From: Fimbriimonas sp.
GTDB lineage: Bacteria; Armatimonadota; Fimbriimonadia; Fimbriimonadales; Fimbriimonadaceae
Reading direction: 5' to 3'
NCBI GenBank assembly: GCA_031292555.1
Contig: JARLGV010000038.1
Location: 1 to 43,622, forward strand
DNA: 43,622 nt
In this document: piece after piece, positions 9,145 through 17,774 of the stretch
How positions within the stretch are numbered: the stretch's first letter is position 1
How the letters are laid out: each line of letters begins with the position of its first letter
Program-made: the position numbers and the translations under genes
The notes under the pieces: model-generated
The model's database searches: none
The model's input: only the letters and a program-made list of their open reading frames with translations
What the model was told of the DNA's origin: nothing

Positions 9145-10128
9145 CTACATCCGGGTCACAGCCAACAGGGCCGCAACGCTGATGAATGCCCACAGCGTAA
9201 CTCCTTGCAGCAAAGGACGCACGCCGACGGCCTTGAGCGTTTTGACGGTTATGCCTCCTCCTATGAGGAACAGAGACAGGGCGAAACCAGCGACCGCCAC
9301 CAATTTAGAGATCTGACCAACTGAGTGGACGGCAGGCAGATACGTGCTCAGGATACTGGCCAGCACAAACAAGCCGATGAACCATGGCATTGGGGCGGAG
9401 CCAGACTTGACCGCACCCTCGTTACGCTTTCGCAGGAATGCTACGAGCAGAGTGATAGGCACGAGATAGAGAACTCGGCTCAGTTTGACGGCCGTCGCCA
9501 CCTGAACGGCGCCTCCCCCAAACGCGGTCGCCGCCCCGACGACGCTGCTCACATCGTGGATGGCAATCCCGCTCCAAGTGCCGAACTGGTCGGGAGTCAT
9601 CTTCATGAGGTGGCCCAACGGAGGAAAGAGGACCAATGCGACGGCGTTGAGGAGGAATACGGTTCCCACCGCCACCGAGACATCCTCTTGAGGCGCATCC
9701 GTCACCGTGCTCATCGCCGCAATGGCACTGCCGCCACAGATCGCAGTTCCGGTGCTGACCAGAAGCCCGGTAAGCGGACGGACTTTCAACAGTCGCTGCA
9801 CGAGCCACCCGAGAAGGAACACGCCCGAGATCGAGATCAGCGCGAAAACAAGTCCGCTACGTCCGGCCTCAAATACTTTCTGCAGGTCCATGCTGAACCC
9901 AAGCAAGACCACTGCAGCCTGCAATAGCACTTTGCTGACCTTCTTGGACTCGTCGGGGTAAGGATTACCGATCGTGAGCGCAAGCGCCATGCCCAAAATC
10001 AAGGCTCCTGGCGCGACGATCGCCAAGAGCCTTTCGGGGAGTTTTAAGAGCGGAGTACAACAGAGGCACGTCACCAACCAAAACAGAATCTTGGGCAACG
10101 CCTTGCGGGCGGGAGTTGAAGTGGACAT
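9145..10128 (-). CDS. YeiH/UPF0324 family membrane protein, putative sulfate exporter
   Basis: This 327-residue inner-membrane protein has about nine or ten helices and matches the YeiH (UPF0324, Cons_hypoth698) family. Family members are annotated as putative sulfate or sulfur-oxoanion exporters, mostly by analogy. The typical glycine-rich motifs are present: LLGFSMDL (~95-102), STGTAICGGSAIAA (~134-147) and SGIAIHDVSSVVGAA (~195-209). The length is normal. The ATG at 10128 has no clear ribosome binding site. No sulfur-assimilation gene or LysR regulator lies next to it, so context adds nothing on the substrate. Confidence 0.88.
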   Translation of the reverse strand: MSTSTPARKALPKILFWLVTCLCCTPLLKLPERLLAIVAPGALILGMALALTIGNPYPDESKKVSKVLLQAAVVLLGFSMDLQKVFEAGRSGLVFALISISGVFLLGWLVQRLLKVRPLTGLLVSTGTAICGGSAIAAMSTVTDAPQEDVSVAVGTVFLLNAVALVLFPPLGHLMKMTPDQFGTWSGIAIHDVSSVVGAATAFGGGAVQVATAVKLSRVLYLVPITLLVAFLRKRNEGAVKSGSAPMPWFIGLFVLASILSTYLPAVHSVGQISKLVAVAGFALSLFLIGGGITVKTLKAVGVRPLLQGVTLWAFISVAALLAVTRM

Positions 10129-10266
10129 CGTGCTTCAGGACCGAACGGCAGATGGAAATCCTCCATCACAGTCCCGTCGCCCAACCCCATGGCTCGAGCA
10201 CAGGCTGGCGGCACCGTCCAGTTTTACCCGCAACGGAACGGTCCAACTATCGGGCTTCGCCCGTGG

Positions 10267-10629
10267 TCACTCGTCGACGCGCGAGAAATAGATCACCGTC
10301 ACACGGTTATCGGGAGTGATCAAATCTCCGTAGATGCGACTGAGCATTCCAATCACATCGTCGTGCGACCGAAACTCCGGGTTCTCACGCTCGATATCGC
10401 GGGGCGAGAGTTCGGCGATCGTCTTTAGTTCTACACGGTCCAGAATTGCGGAGTAGAGTTTCTGCCTCCTTCCGAACCTTGGGCCTATTGTCACCCACAC
10501 AACCATTCCTGTCTGATATTTGTCTGTCTTGTCGCCGAGACGAATAGTGACGGTCTTGCGATTGTTCCTAAGGACATCGCCGTAAAGGTCGGAGTAGAAG
10601 TTCAATGCAAACATAGAGTTTCGCTCCAT
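10267..10629 (-). CDS. ASCH/PUA-like domain protein
   Basis: The 120-residue product looks like a stand-alone ASCH-type beta-barrel of the PUA superfamily, a group linked to RNA binding or nucleotide metabolism. Supporting features are the short ASCH-sized length and the segment RNNRKTVTIRLGDKTDKYQT, which resembles the KTVEIRLGD-like ligand loop. A strand-rich middle (MVVWVTIG) and a closing strand (VTVIYFSRV) follow. ATGs at 10629 and 10614 are both possible. It is divergent from the alpha/beta hydrolase gene across 62 bases. The function in the cell is not known. Confidence 0.7.
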   Translation of the reverse strand: MERNSMFALNFYSDLYGDVLRNNRKTVTIRLGDKTDKYQTGMVVWVTIGPRFGRRQKLYSAILDRVELKTIAELSPRDIERENPEFRSHDDVIGMLSRIYGDLITPDNRVTVIYFSRVDE

Positions 10630-10691
10630 TAATCACACATGCCCCCAAAAAACGCAAACCCTAGCGCATGTTTGGTGGTAGCTACTAACGG

Positions 10692-11612
10692 ATGTTTTGG
10701 ATTGTGGGACTTTCCCTCGTGTACTTGCTCGGTTTGCTCGCAATTGCGTGGATTAGCCTCCATCCCTACCGCATTCCTATTTACATTTCACCCGAATCCT
10801 TGGGCGCCGAGCAATCCGACGTGGCGATCGAGTCGGACGGCGAAACGCTCCGCGGGTGGTGGATCGAGGCGCCGGGAGCTGAGTCCGCGATGATTCTCGC
10901 CCACGGCTACATGATGAACCGCTGCGAGTTGACGCCGGAGGCCTTCCAGCTTTGGAGGCGAGGCGTCTCCTGCCTGTTGCTCGATTTGAGAGCTCATGGC
11001 AAGAGCGGAGGCAAGCGGTGCTACCTGGGAAATCGGGAACGGTGGGACATCGTTGCCGCGGTCACCGAAGTAAGAAGGCGTGCGCCCCACGCCAGAATCG
11101 GCCTCTATGGGAGCAGCATGGGGGCGGCTGCGTGCGCGTTGGCCATGGGCGACGACCCCAAACTGGCCGACGTGCTGGTTTTGGACAGTTGCTACTCTCG
11201 CTTGCACCGTGCAATCAACGGCTGGTGGCGGTTCCTGGGCGGAAACCTCCTGATGGCGATCCTCTCGCCATCCGTCGTTTTGTGCGCGCCGATGGCCGGC
11301 TTCAATCCGTTTCGCATCGATGTCTCCCGCTCGCTAGCCAAACTCGAGGGGGTTCCTGTCCTCTTCCTACATGGGACGGAGGACAATCTGGCTACGCCTG
11401 GCGAGGCGCAGCGGAATGTGGATGCGACGCCCGGCCCTAAAAACGTCGTTTGGTTCGAACGGTCAGGACACTCGGAGGGACGCTTTCATGAGCCGGCTCG
11501 CTACCGAACCGAACTCTTCCAGTTCCTAGTTGAGTACGGCTTTATGGCGAAGCCACCGGAAACTGACGCGTCTGATAGAGATCGGCCGGTGCGCCGTTCA
11601 GAGAAACGCTAG
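10692..11612 (+). CDS. Membrane-anchored alpha/beta hydrolase
   Basis: This is a serine hydrolase of 306 residues with an N-terminal membrane helix (~2-23). The oxyanion region is AHGYMMNR (~70-77). The nucleophile elbow GSSMG has Ser142. The acid is probably the Asp in LHGTEDNLATP (~237) and the base the His in SGHSEGRF (~260). It is like the YqkD/FrsA-type hydrolases that are often annotated as esterase or peptidase. The last ~25 residues are polar and probably disordered. The ATG at 10692 has no strong ribosome binding site. The substrate is unknown. Confidence 0.85.
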   Translation: MFWIVGLSLVYLLGLLAIAWISLHPYRIPIYISPESLGAEQSDVAIESDGETLRGWWIEAPGAESAMILAHGYMMNRCELTPEAFQLWRRGVSCLLLDLRAHGKSGGKRCYLGNRERWDIVAAVTEVRRRAPHARIGLYGSSMGAAACALAMGDDPKLADVLVLDSCYSRLHRAINGWWRFLGGNLLMAILSPSVVLCAPMAGFNPFRIDVSRSLAKLEGVPVLFLHGTEDNLATPGEAQRNVDATPGPKNVVWFERSGHSEGRFHEPARYRTELFQFLVEYGFMAKPPETDASDRDRPVRRSEKR

Positions 11613-11849
11613 GGGCTGAGTTTGGTCGTCGTAGGAGTATGAAAACTAGGCCTACGCTGCCTCACATCCTAGTTGCACGCCACGAGTTACATTGGCCTCG
11701 ATCGCAGGCGGGCAAATTCAATGCAGATTTCGCGTTCAGTTCGAGCCCACTAACATAATCGAAATCACCCAGGCGCTCACTTACCGGCACGATCCGGGCG
11801 TCGGTGTCGTTGAATAGCTTGCGCGGTAGACTTTCCGCACTCTCACACC
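11613..11849. other. Intergenic region before lgt, with an inverted repeat
   Basis: The stretch holds no gene. AACTAGG at 11644-11650 and CCTAGTT at 11668-11674 form a perfect 7-base inverted repeat with a 17-base loop. On the minus strand the second arm is followed by a short T-run, but no minus-strand gene ends here. The promoter of lgt should lie in this stretch, though I cannot assign it. Confidence 0.3.
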
Positions 11850-12698
11850 ATGCTGCCGATCTTTTTTACCGTCCCGAAGCTCCACCTCGGATCGTTCGCG
11901 CTCGGCCCCATACCGATTCACAGCTATGGCGTGATGCTGATTATTGGGTTTCTGGCCGGAATGTGGCTCGTCAGACGCCGAGCCCACCTTTACGGCTTCC
12001 TGCCGGACAAGGTCATCGACATGGGCTTCTGGGCTCTGATCGCCGGAGTATTGGGTGCGAGAATCGCCTTTATCCTGCAAGATCTTCCCGACTACCTGAA
12101 GAACCCACGTGAGTTATTCTCGCCCCAGTTCAACGGCCTCACCAGTTTCGGCGGCGAAATTCTCGCCGTCATCGCGATTGTTCTGTGGGCGCGACGAAAC
12201 AAGTACTCGATCGTCTCCATTCTCGATTTGGCGGCTCCGGGCTACCTGCTGGGATACGCCATTGGTCGGGTCGGCTGCTTCCTTAACGGGTGCTGCTATG
12301 GAGGAGTTTGCAGTCCCAGCCTGCCTTGGGCGACCAAGTTCCACGACGCGGTGGGTTACCATCACCCGGCCCAGCTGTACGATTCGCTCATGAATTTGGC
12401 CGCGCTTGGCGTCCTTCTATGGCTCGGGCGGAAGAAACTCCTGCCCGGGCGGATGGCGGCTACGATGCTCATGCTCCATGGATTCGCTCGTTTCGTGTAC
12501 GAGTTCTGGCGCGCCGGAACCGATGACGAGGTCAGGCGCGGGCTGGCGTCTTCCACCTATTGGGGCACTCTGCCGATCACCCAAGGGCACGCAATGGCGT
12601 TGGCCCTGATCGCTATCGGCGTCGTTTGGTACTTCCTCGCCGGACGAAAAGCGGAAATTCCCGCCCATCCAGAGACCCCAGAAATGAAGGCCGCTTGA
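11850..12698 (+). CDS. lgt: Prolipoprotein diacylglyceryl transferase
   Basis: Lgt transfers diacylglycerol from phosphatidylglycerol to the lipobox cysteine of prolipoproteins, the first step of lipoprotein maturation in the inner membrane. The 282-residue product has about seven helices. It shows the family core FNGLTSFGGEI (~91-101) and GRVGCFLNGCCYGG (~140-153), equivalent to the GRxGNFxNxExYG signature in a common variant form. A YEFWR segment lies nearer the C-terminus. Several proteins in this window have lipobox signal peptides and would be its clients. It is followed 69 bases later by a small basic protein gene, probably in the same transcript. Confidence 0.93.
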   Translation: MLPIFFTVPKLHLGSFALGPIPIHSYGVMLIIGFLAGMWLVRRRAHLYGFLPDKVIDMGFWALIAGVLGARIAFILQDLPDYLKNPRELFSPQFNGLTSFGGEILAVIAIVLWARRNKYSIVSILDLAAPGYLLGYAIGRVGCFLNGCCYGGVCSPSLPWATKFHDAVGYHHPAQLYDSLMNLAALGVLLWLGRKKLLPGRMAATMLMLHGFARFVYEFWRAGTDDEVRRGLASSTYWGTLPITQGHAMALALIAIGVVWYFLAGRKAEIPAHPETPEMKAA

Positions 12699-12767
12699 TC
12701 ATTGAGGGTATCCTTTACCGTCTGCCCGTCCAGTTTTCGGGCTCTAAGTATTGGATCAGGAGCAATT

Positions 12768-12989
12768 ATGCGAATTAAGAACAAAGAGATACGCCAAAGG
12801 CGACATCGGAAAGAGCAGAAGGTTAAGGAAGCTCAGCGCCTTTTGAGAGCCCAGTACGGCGACAAGAAGACGGGCGGAGCGACAGCGGTCAAAGCCAAGC
12901 CGACTCAGGCTAAGAGATCTGCAACGGCAAAGACCGTGGACTCCAAGCCGAAGTCTGCCCCACGCCCCAAGAAAGCCGAAGGCGAATAG
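12768..12989 (+). CDS. Small, very basic protein (73 residues)
   Basis: The real start is the ATG at 12768, which has AGGAG at 12758-12762 at good spacing; a longer frame from 12702 lacks such a site. The product begins MRIKNKEIRQRRHRKEQKVK and continues as a Lys/Ala/Pro-rich tail (TKAKPTQ-like repeats), so it is extremely basic and probably disordered. This suggests RNA, ribosome or DNA contact. Short proteins with a similar RRRHRREK-type head occur in Planctomycetes and relatives, but I cannot name a family. The gene ends just before a strong terminator. Confidence 0.75.
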   Translation: MRIKNKEIRQRRHRKEQKVKEAQRLLRAQYGDKKTGGATAVKAKPTQAKRSATAKTVDSKPKSAPRPKKAEGE

Positions 12990-13010
12990 TTCTCTGCGTT
13001 CACTAGTTGC

Positions 13011-13049
13011 CGAGCCCATGCCACAAGGCACTGGGCTCGTTTTCGTTTT
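13011..13049 (+). terminator. Intrinsic terminator after the lgt / small basic protein genes
   Basis: CGAGCCCA at 13011-13018 pairs with TGGGCTCG at 13032-13039. Inside, TGCC (13019-13022) pairs with GGCA (13027-13030) around an ACAA loop, with one bulged C. The stem is followed by TTTTCGTTTT. It lies 21 bases after the stop of the small basic protein. Confidence 0.9.
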
Positions 13050-13107
13050 GCTTGGAGCACCCTTCCAGTAAGCGTCGCCGGAGGACCGGAGGGCTAAACT
13101 GGACTCC

Positions 13108-14139
13108 ATGAATGTAGCGGTCGTTGGAGCCGGAATCTGCGGGCTTTCGGCCGCAAGATCGCTCGCCCACAGGGGCCACCAGGTCACGCTTTACGAGCAG
13201 TTCGAGTTGTTTCACGACCGGGGCAGTTCGCACGGCGCTTCCCGAATCGTACGCCGCGCCTATCCTGACCCCTTCTATACCGCCTGTATGGCAGAAGCCT
13301 ATCCGATGTGGTCGGATCTGGAGCGAGAATCGGGGCGCATCCTATTGCACGAGTGCGGCTTACTATATTTCGGGCCATCCAACGCGCCCGATTTGCTCTC
13401 GATGGTCGAGGGCCTCACCGAATGTGGAGTGCCATTCGAGCAACTTGACGCGAATGAAACGCACCGCCACCTTCCCGAACTCCGCCTGGAGCCGCACGAA
13501 TCGGCGATATGGACGCCCGAAGCCGGATGGGTTGAGGCGGATCGCACTTTGCGAACCCTGGCAGATCTCGTACTTGCCGACCGAGTCGCGATTCGAACCG
13601 GCCTGGCGGTCGATCCGGCTTTACTTTCAGGTCAATACGATGCAGTTGCCGTCTCCGCGGGCCCCTGGACTGCGCACATCGCACCGGTGCCGGTCTCGAC
13701 CACGTTGCAGACCTTTGCCTACGTCGATGCACACATCGGAGGTCCGGTGTGGATCGAGGATAGTCATGACCAGCCGTACGGCTTCCCCAGCGATACAAAC
13801 GGGCTCAAAATCGGAGTCCATCGTGCCGGACCGACTATCGATCCACGGGTTGACCTTCGCGAACCAAGCTCGGAATTCATCGGCATCATCGCCGAGACGG
13901 CTCGTCGCCGTTTCGGAATCGACCAGCCAACGATCAAAGAAGCCAGAGGATGCATCTACACGACGACGGCGAACAACGACTTTCTTCTCGGCAGATTGGC
14001 GCCCAACACTTTCTATGCATCTGCCTGCAGCGGACATGGATTCAAGATGGGACTCTGGATCGGCAAATTGCTTGCCGATTTCGTTGAGGGCGCCGACCGC
14101 CCGGAGAATCACCCTCGATTCTTCTGGCATGAGGCATAG
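13108..14139 (+). CDS. Monomeric sarcosine oxidase-like FAD oxidoreductase
   Basis: This is a DAO-family flavoenzyme that oxidises an N-methyl or secondary amine with oxygen. The N-terminal Rossmann motif is VVGAGICGLSAARSLA (~5-20). GSSHGASRIVR (39-49) matches the GSxHGxTRIxR motif of monomeric sarcosine oxidase and N-methyltryptophan oxidase, giving His42 and Arg46. Cys282 in GCIYTTT matches the cysteine that binds FAD covalently, and the C-terminal SGHGFKMG is also typical. The 343 residues are slightly short for the family (~370-390). It starts after the terminator as its own unit and runs tail-to-tail into a deacetylase gene with a 6-base gap. Substrate choice (sarcosine, N-methyltryptophan, other) is open. 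Confidence 0.87.
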   Translation: MNVAVVGAGICGLSAARSLAHRGHQVTLYEQFELFHDRGSSHGASRIVRRAYPDPFYTACMAEAYPMWSDLERESGRILLHECGLLYFGPSNAPDLLSMVEGLTECGVPFEQLDANETHRHLPELRLEPHESAIWTPEAGWVEADRTLRTLADLVLADRVAIRTGLAVDPALLSGQYDAVAVSAGPWTAHIAPVPVSTTLQTFAYVDAHIGGPVWIEDSHDQPYGFPSDTNGLKIGVHRAGPTIDPRVDLREPSSEFIGIIAETARRRFGIDQPTIKEARGCIYTTTANNDFLLGRLAPNTFYASACSGHGFKMGLWIGKLLADFVEGADRPENHPRFFWHEA

Positions 14140-14145
14140 GCGTGA

Positions 14146-15069
14146 CTATTTCTGCGCGTTGAGACGGACGATCCAGTCGGGAGGGCTGAGCGGCCAGGTG
14201 GCCGACATGCCCTTCCCAAGTTCCCAGCGGTAGATCCACGAGATTCCGCCGCTGCCGTAGTACTTGTCCGGCGTCCGGTACGCCGGGTCAGAAATGGCTT
14301 CCCTTAGGGACACAAACCGATAGTGCCGCCTGCGGAATAGATCCAGAATTGCCGGCATCATTTTGGCGTTCAGGTAGTGCGCGTGAAGCAAGATCACCTG
14401 CGAGCACACGCGTCCGAAGACCCTTACCGACTGACCCTCGAAGTAACGAATCGCCTTGTCGACGTAGGGCAGATAAGTGCGTTCGATACGAGATGCGGTC
14501 GCCAAGTCGCCCTTGTTGACCGCCTTGTCATAGGCGCCCGCAAAGTAGAACTCGTCCATATCGATCGTAACCGGCGCTTCCTTGTAGCTTTGCGACCGAA
14601 GAAAGCTTTGCAACTCCTCCTTCGTCTCTCGGTTCTTGCCGTCATTCAGGTAGGGCGAGCGGAAGAAGTCGACCTTGACCGGGTCCAGAAGTTCATGGAG
14701 ATACTGGTCCGTCTTCATGATCTGTGCCTCGTAGTCCGTGACAGACATCGCATCCAGGTCGGCATGGGTCCAGGTGTGGTTCCCCAACTCGCACCCGGCA
14801 TCGAGCCATAGCTGCAACAGCCGTCGCTGTTCGGACTTAGGCAGATTGTCGGCGCCACCTCCGACGACGAATCCGATGGCGGGGACCTTCGCCTCTCGAA
14901 TCGGGCGGAGTAGTGCCTTGGTGTTCGCGAACATCGTTTGGAAATCCCGGTGTTCACCGACAAAGGGAAGATCGTCGATCGTAATCGCAACTTGAAGGCT
15001 AGTAGCGGGTTTACTGGACGACTGGCCAGTAAGTAGGCACATGAGAACGGCCGACTGGACTAGAAACAT
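14146..15069 (-). CDS. Secreted polysaccharide deacetylase (CE4/NodB type)
   Basis: The enzyme should remove N- or O-acetyl groups from a cell-envelope or external polysaccharide. After an N-terminal signal sequence (MFLVQSAVLMCLLTG) the NodB core shows TIDDLPF with Asp32/Asp33, the metal-binding GNHTWTHADLD with His98 and His102, FFRSPY with the motif-3 Arg, and a later LLHAHY with the final His. All key residues are present, so it looks active. I chose ATG 15069 because the signal peptide starts there; a TTG at 15162 would add 31 residues in front of it. The product is 307 residues. An 18-base perfect inverted repeat abuts the start codon. It is divergent from the large secreted protein gene. 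Confidence 0.88.
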   Translation of the reverse strand: MFLVQSAVLMCLLTGQSSSKPATSLQVAITIDDLPFVGEHRDFQTMFANTKALLRPIREAKVPAIGFVVGGGADNLPKSEQRRLLQLWLDAGCELGNHTWTHADLDAMSVTDYEAQIMKTDQYLHELLDPVKVDFFRSPYLNDGKNRETKEELQSFLRSQSYKEAPVTIDMDEFYFAGAYDKAVNKGDLATASRIERTYLPYVDKAIRYFEGQSVRVFGRVCSQVILLHAHYLNAKMMPAILDLFRRRHYRFVSLREAISDPAYRTPDKYYGSGGISWIYRWELGKGMSATWPLSPPDWIVRLNAQK

Positions 15070-15087
15070 GGCAATAGGAGTATTGCC
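15070..15087 (-). promoter_or_regulatory. Perfect inverted repeat abutting a deacetylase start codon
   Basis: GGCAATA (15070-15076) and TATTGCC (15081-15087) are perfect inverted repeats around a 4-base loop. In the minus-strand transcript this would be a hairpin with loop CUCC ending immediately before the ATG at 15069. It may be a protein operator in the divergent promoter region or a structure that hinders initiation. Confidence 0.45.
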
Positions 15088-15212
15088 TATCCGATCGCCA
15101 ACCAAGTTTATTCGTGAATCCAAGGAATCGCGAATTTGGTCCAAAGCCTTCGCGGGGACCAAGGTGAAGGGCAGGATTGCGGAGTCGAGGCGCGAAGGTA
15201 TTCTCTTCCGAT

Positions 15213-17690
15213 ATGATCGCTGCCCTCCTGTTCTATGCGACTTCGAGTCAGGGGAGCATACGGACGATCGACCTGAGTCGTGGCGCCGTTATCCAACCCG
15301 CCAATTCGTCGATCAAGCCGTTCACCTATTGGGACACTTCCGACACCTTTATCGACGGAGCCGACGCCGACGACAATTTCGGTGGCGAGCCGGTTCTTTC
15401 CGCGGGCCCTACCAAGACGGTTCTCATCCGATTTGGGGACCTCCGCCGGGCGATGGCCGGTACGCCCCATATCCGTAAAGCAAGCCTTATCTTGACGATC
15501 GCCGGAGGTGACAAGCCTTCGCTTCGCTCGATCGCACGCGTCATCCCCTATTGGAATGCCGGGCCGTATTTCTCCATCAACGCCCTCATCAATCGTAGCC
15601 TTAACGCGAAGGCAGAGGCCAAGAAGATTTCGCCGGATAGGCCCGGTCCTCCACGTTGGTCAGCGACATGGAAGGCAGCTGTGGCCGGTCAGGGCGGATC
15701 ACCATGGCAACAGGCGGGGGCGAACGGGCCCGAAGACAGCGAACCGATCGCCAAGGCGGCCGCGACCGCTGGCGAGAAACTGCTCACAATCGACGGGCTG
15801 GCGGAAGCGGTCCAGAATATGGCCGACGCCGGGGACCGAAATAACGGATTCGCCCTCCACTTTCAGAACGACTGCGAGTTCTTCTCCAGCCGGGCCGTCA
15901 CGGGCCGTCCCATGCTTGAACTCGAATTGGAACCAGAGCCTCCGGCCACGGGTCCCGACTTGAGCGTGGTAAGCATTCAGCAAACGCCCGCTAACGGCGC
16001 CCCTAAAGAGGGCGAGGACGTCGGATATGTCGCGCACATCAAAAACGTTGGCACCGAAAAGTCTGGCGGGTTCAGCGCAGTCTGGTACGTGAACAGTAAG
16101 GCTGGCGCGACTCTCGACGTCACGGCTGCCCTCGACCCAGGCGCCGAAACGACTCTGACCACCCATGTGCCGTATCACTTGGACCGGACCGACCACCGAA
16201 CCGACACGGTGGAGTTGGCAATCAAGCTGGCGGGTAAGGATGCGTCCAAAGCAAACAACTCGCTTACGGTCTATCAGAACGGCAAGCAGATCGACGTCAT
16301 CCTGCCTGCCGTTCTTGAGAAGTCGGCGGCTCCGAATCTGGTCGGGTCGCATGCGGTCGAAGACTGGGTTCAAGAGCAGTTTCGGATCTTCAATAATGTC
16401 TATGCTGCCCAAAGCCGATTCTCCTTCGCTCCTGACGGGGCAAAGGAGAGGGTCTCCGTCCACCGCATACAGTTCGGAGACGTAAAGCCTGCCGACGCGG
16501 GACTGGCGGACGGCACACTGACGGTGGATGCAAACGAGAGCGATTGGTACGGCGCGGATCCTGGCGTACTCCGATCGATCGGCCTCGCCGCCGGTCTTCC
16601 GGACTTCACGAACGCCAACTTCCCTGACGGAGTACGCATTCACCTGAAGGACGGAGGTTCGGCCGTCACGCGTGGCACGGTCGACATGTTTCCCGGAGTT
16701 GTCGGATATGGGGACACACGTTACGAGGGCAGCCTGCCTGGCGCCGTGCCACTCCAGTACGAGCCGTTTACCCAGTCGAACTCCAGCCTCCTGCCGTTGG
16801 TTCCGTCCGGGTTGCTGAGCGCCACTGACGTTCAGGTGATGAACAGCCGGCTTGATCGAAGGGACGAGCCTCTCGTTATGCCCAGGACGACCTTGCTCAA
16901 GGCAACCGATTTGGCAGGCCGACCGCTTGGGAACGTACACCTGGACTTCTACCAATCATCAGGCGGTCAGATCGTCGACGGTCCACCCGCTTTTTCGGCA
17001 ACCACAAGCGAGAATGAGGGCACCGTCTTGTTGCCGAACCGGGACGGCGCCAGCCCATTCGGCAAGGTGGAAATGAACGGCGGGAACGGAGCCTTTCTCA
17101 TCAAGGCAACTTCAAACGGCGCTTCGGCATGGTCGTGGCTGAAGGCCTGGCAGGTTGCCGATGCGGCAAGTCGGGGGAATGCCTTGGCGGACATCTTGGA
17201 AGTCCACTTTAATCTCACATCGGGCCCACTCGATACGTCCGTCGATCTCGCCAGAGATCGGCTGGTGACCGATTCGACGAACCTGCTTCCCGCCAAAATC
17301 GCGCCGTTGATCTCAGGTTCGGTGGATCGAGAAGTGACTCTAGGCGGAAAAGCGGGAGATTGGGTCGAAGTGGATCTGGGCCGGGACCGAACGATCGGCG
17401 AGATCTCGCTAGTCGGGGACATCGGTAAGTTCTGGTCGAAGTTCGACATTCTCGTCTACGCCACTGGACAAAAGCCCGACGAGGCAACGGCCTGGGCCAA
17501 GGAAGCAGATTGGAGGTGGACGTCGGCGAATCGCCGTAACCCAATCGCAGGATCTCCGAGTGTGTCCGTAAGTTACTGTGCGCCGGCGGCTCGTTTCCGG
17601 TTTATTCGCATAGTAAATCGGTCCGATTCGACGGGAATCCTAAGGGCAATTCGCGTCACGCCAATTAAGATTTCACAGGTATCCCAATGA
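15213..17690 (+). CDS. Large secreted multidomain protein (DNRLRE, CARDB, discoidin-like)
   Basis: The 825-residue product starts with a short signal-like segment (MIAALLFYATSSQG) and appears secreted. Residues ~30-220 resemble the DNRLRE domain (SDTFIDGADADDNFGG, then a strand-rich fold). Residues ~245-345 resemble a CARDB domain (GPDLSVVSIQQTPA, IKNVGTEKSGGFSAVWYV). The middle (~360-600) is unassigned. The last ~130 residues look like an F5/8-type (discoidin) carbohydrate-binding domain (GDWVEVDLGRDRTIGEISL to FRFIRIVNRSD). No catalytic motif is evident, so it is likely an adhesin or glycan-binding surface protein. The ATG at 15213 is preferred over TTG 15177 because the hydrophobic leader begins there. 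Domain names are pattern-based and should be treated as probable. Confidence 0.78.
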   Translation: MIAALLFYATSSQGSIRTIDLSRGAVIQPANSSIKPFTYWDTSDTFIDGADADDNFGGEPVLSAGPTKTVLIRFGDLRRAMAGTPHIRKASLILTIAGGDKPSLRSIARVIPYWNAGPYFSINALINRSLNAKAEAKKISPDRPGPPRWSATWKAAVAGQGGSPWQQAGANGPEDSEPIAKAAATAGEKLLTIDGLAEAVQNMADAGDRNNGFALHFQNDCEFFSSRAVTGRPMLELELEPEPPATGPDLSVVSIQQTPANGAPKEGEDVGYVAHIKNVGTEKSGGFSAVWYVNSKAGATLDVTAALDPGAETTLTTHVPYHLDRTDHRTDTVELAIKLAGKDASKANNSLTVYQNGKQIDVILPAVLEKSAAPNLVGSHAVEDWVQEQFRIFNNVYAAQSRFSFAPDGAKERVSVHRIQFGDVKPADAGLADGTLTVDANESDWYGADPGVLRSIGLAAGLPDFTNANFPDGVRIHLKDGGSAVTRGTVDMFPGVVGYGDTRYEGSLPGAVPLQYEPFTQSNSSLLPLVPSGLLSATDVQVMNSRLDRRDEPLVMPRTTLLKATDLAGRPLGNVHLDFYQSSGGQIVDGPPAFSATTSENEGTVLLPNRDGASPFGKVEMNGGNGAFLIKATSNGASAWSWLKAWQVADAASRGNALADILEVHFNLTSGPLDTSVDLARDRLVTDSTNLLPAKIAPLISGSVDREVTLGGKAGDWVEVDLGRDRTIGEISLVGDIGKFWSKFDILVYATGQKPDEATAWAKEADWRWTSANRRNPIAGSPSVSVSYCAPAARFRFIRIVNRSDSTGILRAIRVTPIKISQVSQ

Positions 17691-17774
17691 ACTAAGCGGA
17701 ACTTGCGGTCAACGGGATAATCTATCGTATTGAAGCGGCTAGGATGCGTATCCAGCCGCAAGGAGAAAAAGCGC

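Noticed and set aside
11720-11770. A tRNA-like T-arm (AGTTCGAGCC)
   Set aside because: No matching acceptor stem, D-arm or anticodon arm can be built around it.
15699-16955. A 418-codon open frame on the minus strand
   Set aside because: It lies wholly opposite the large secreted protein gene, has no recognisable domain and an Arg/Val-rich shadow composition.
17730-17774. TTG start at 17730 for the nucleotidyltransferase fusion
   Set aside because: The ATG at 17775 has AAGGAG at good spacing and begins exactly at the family's first strand (MKAVVMAGG).
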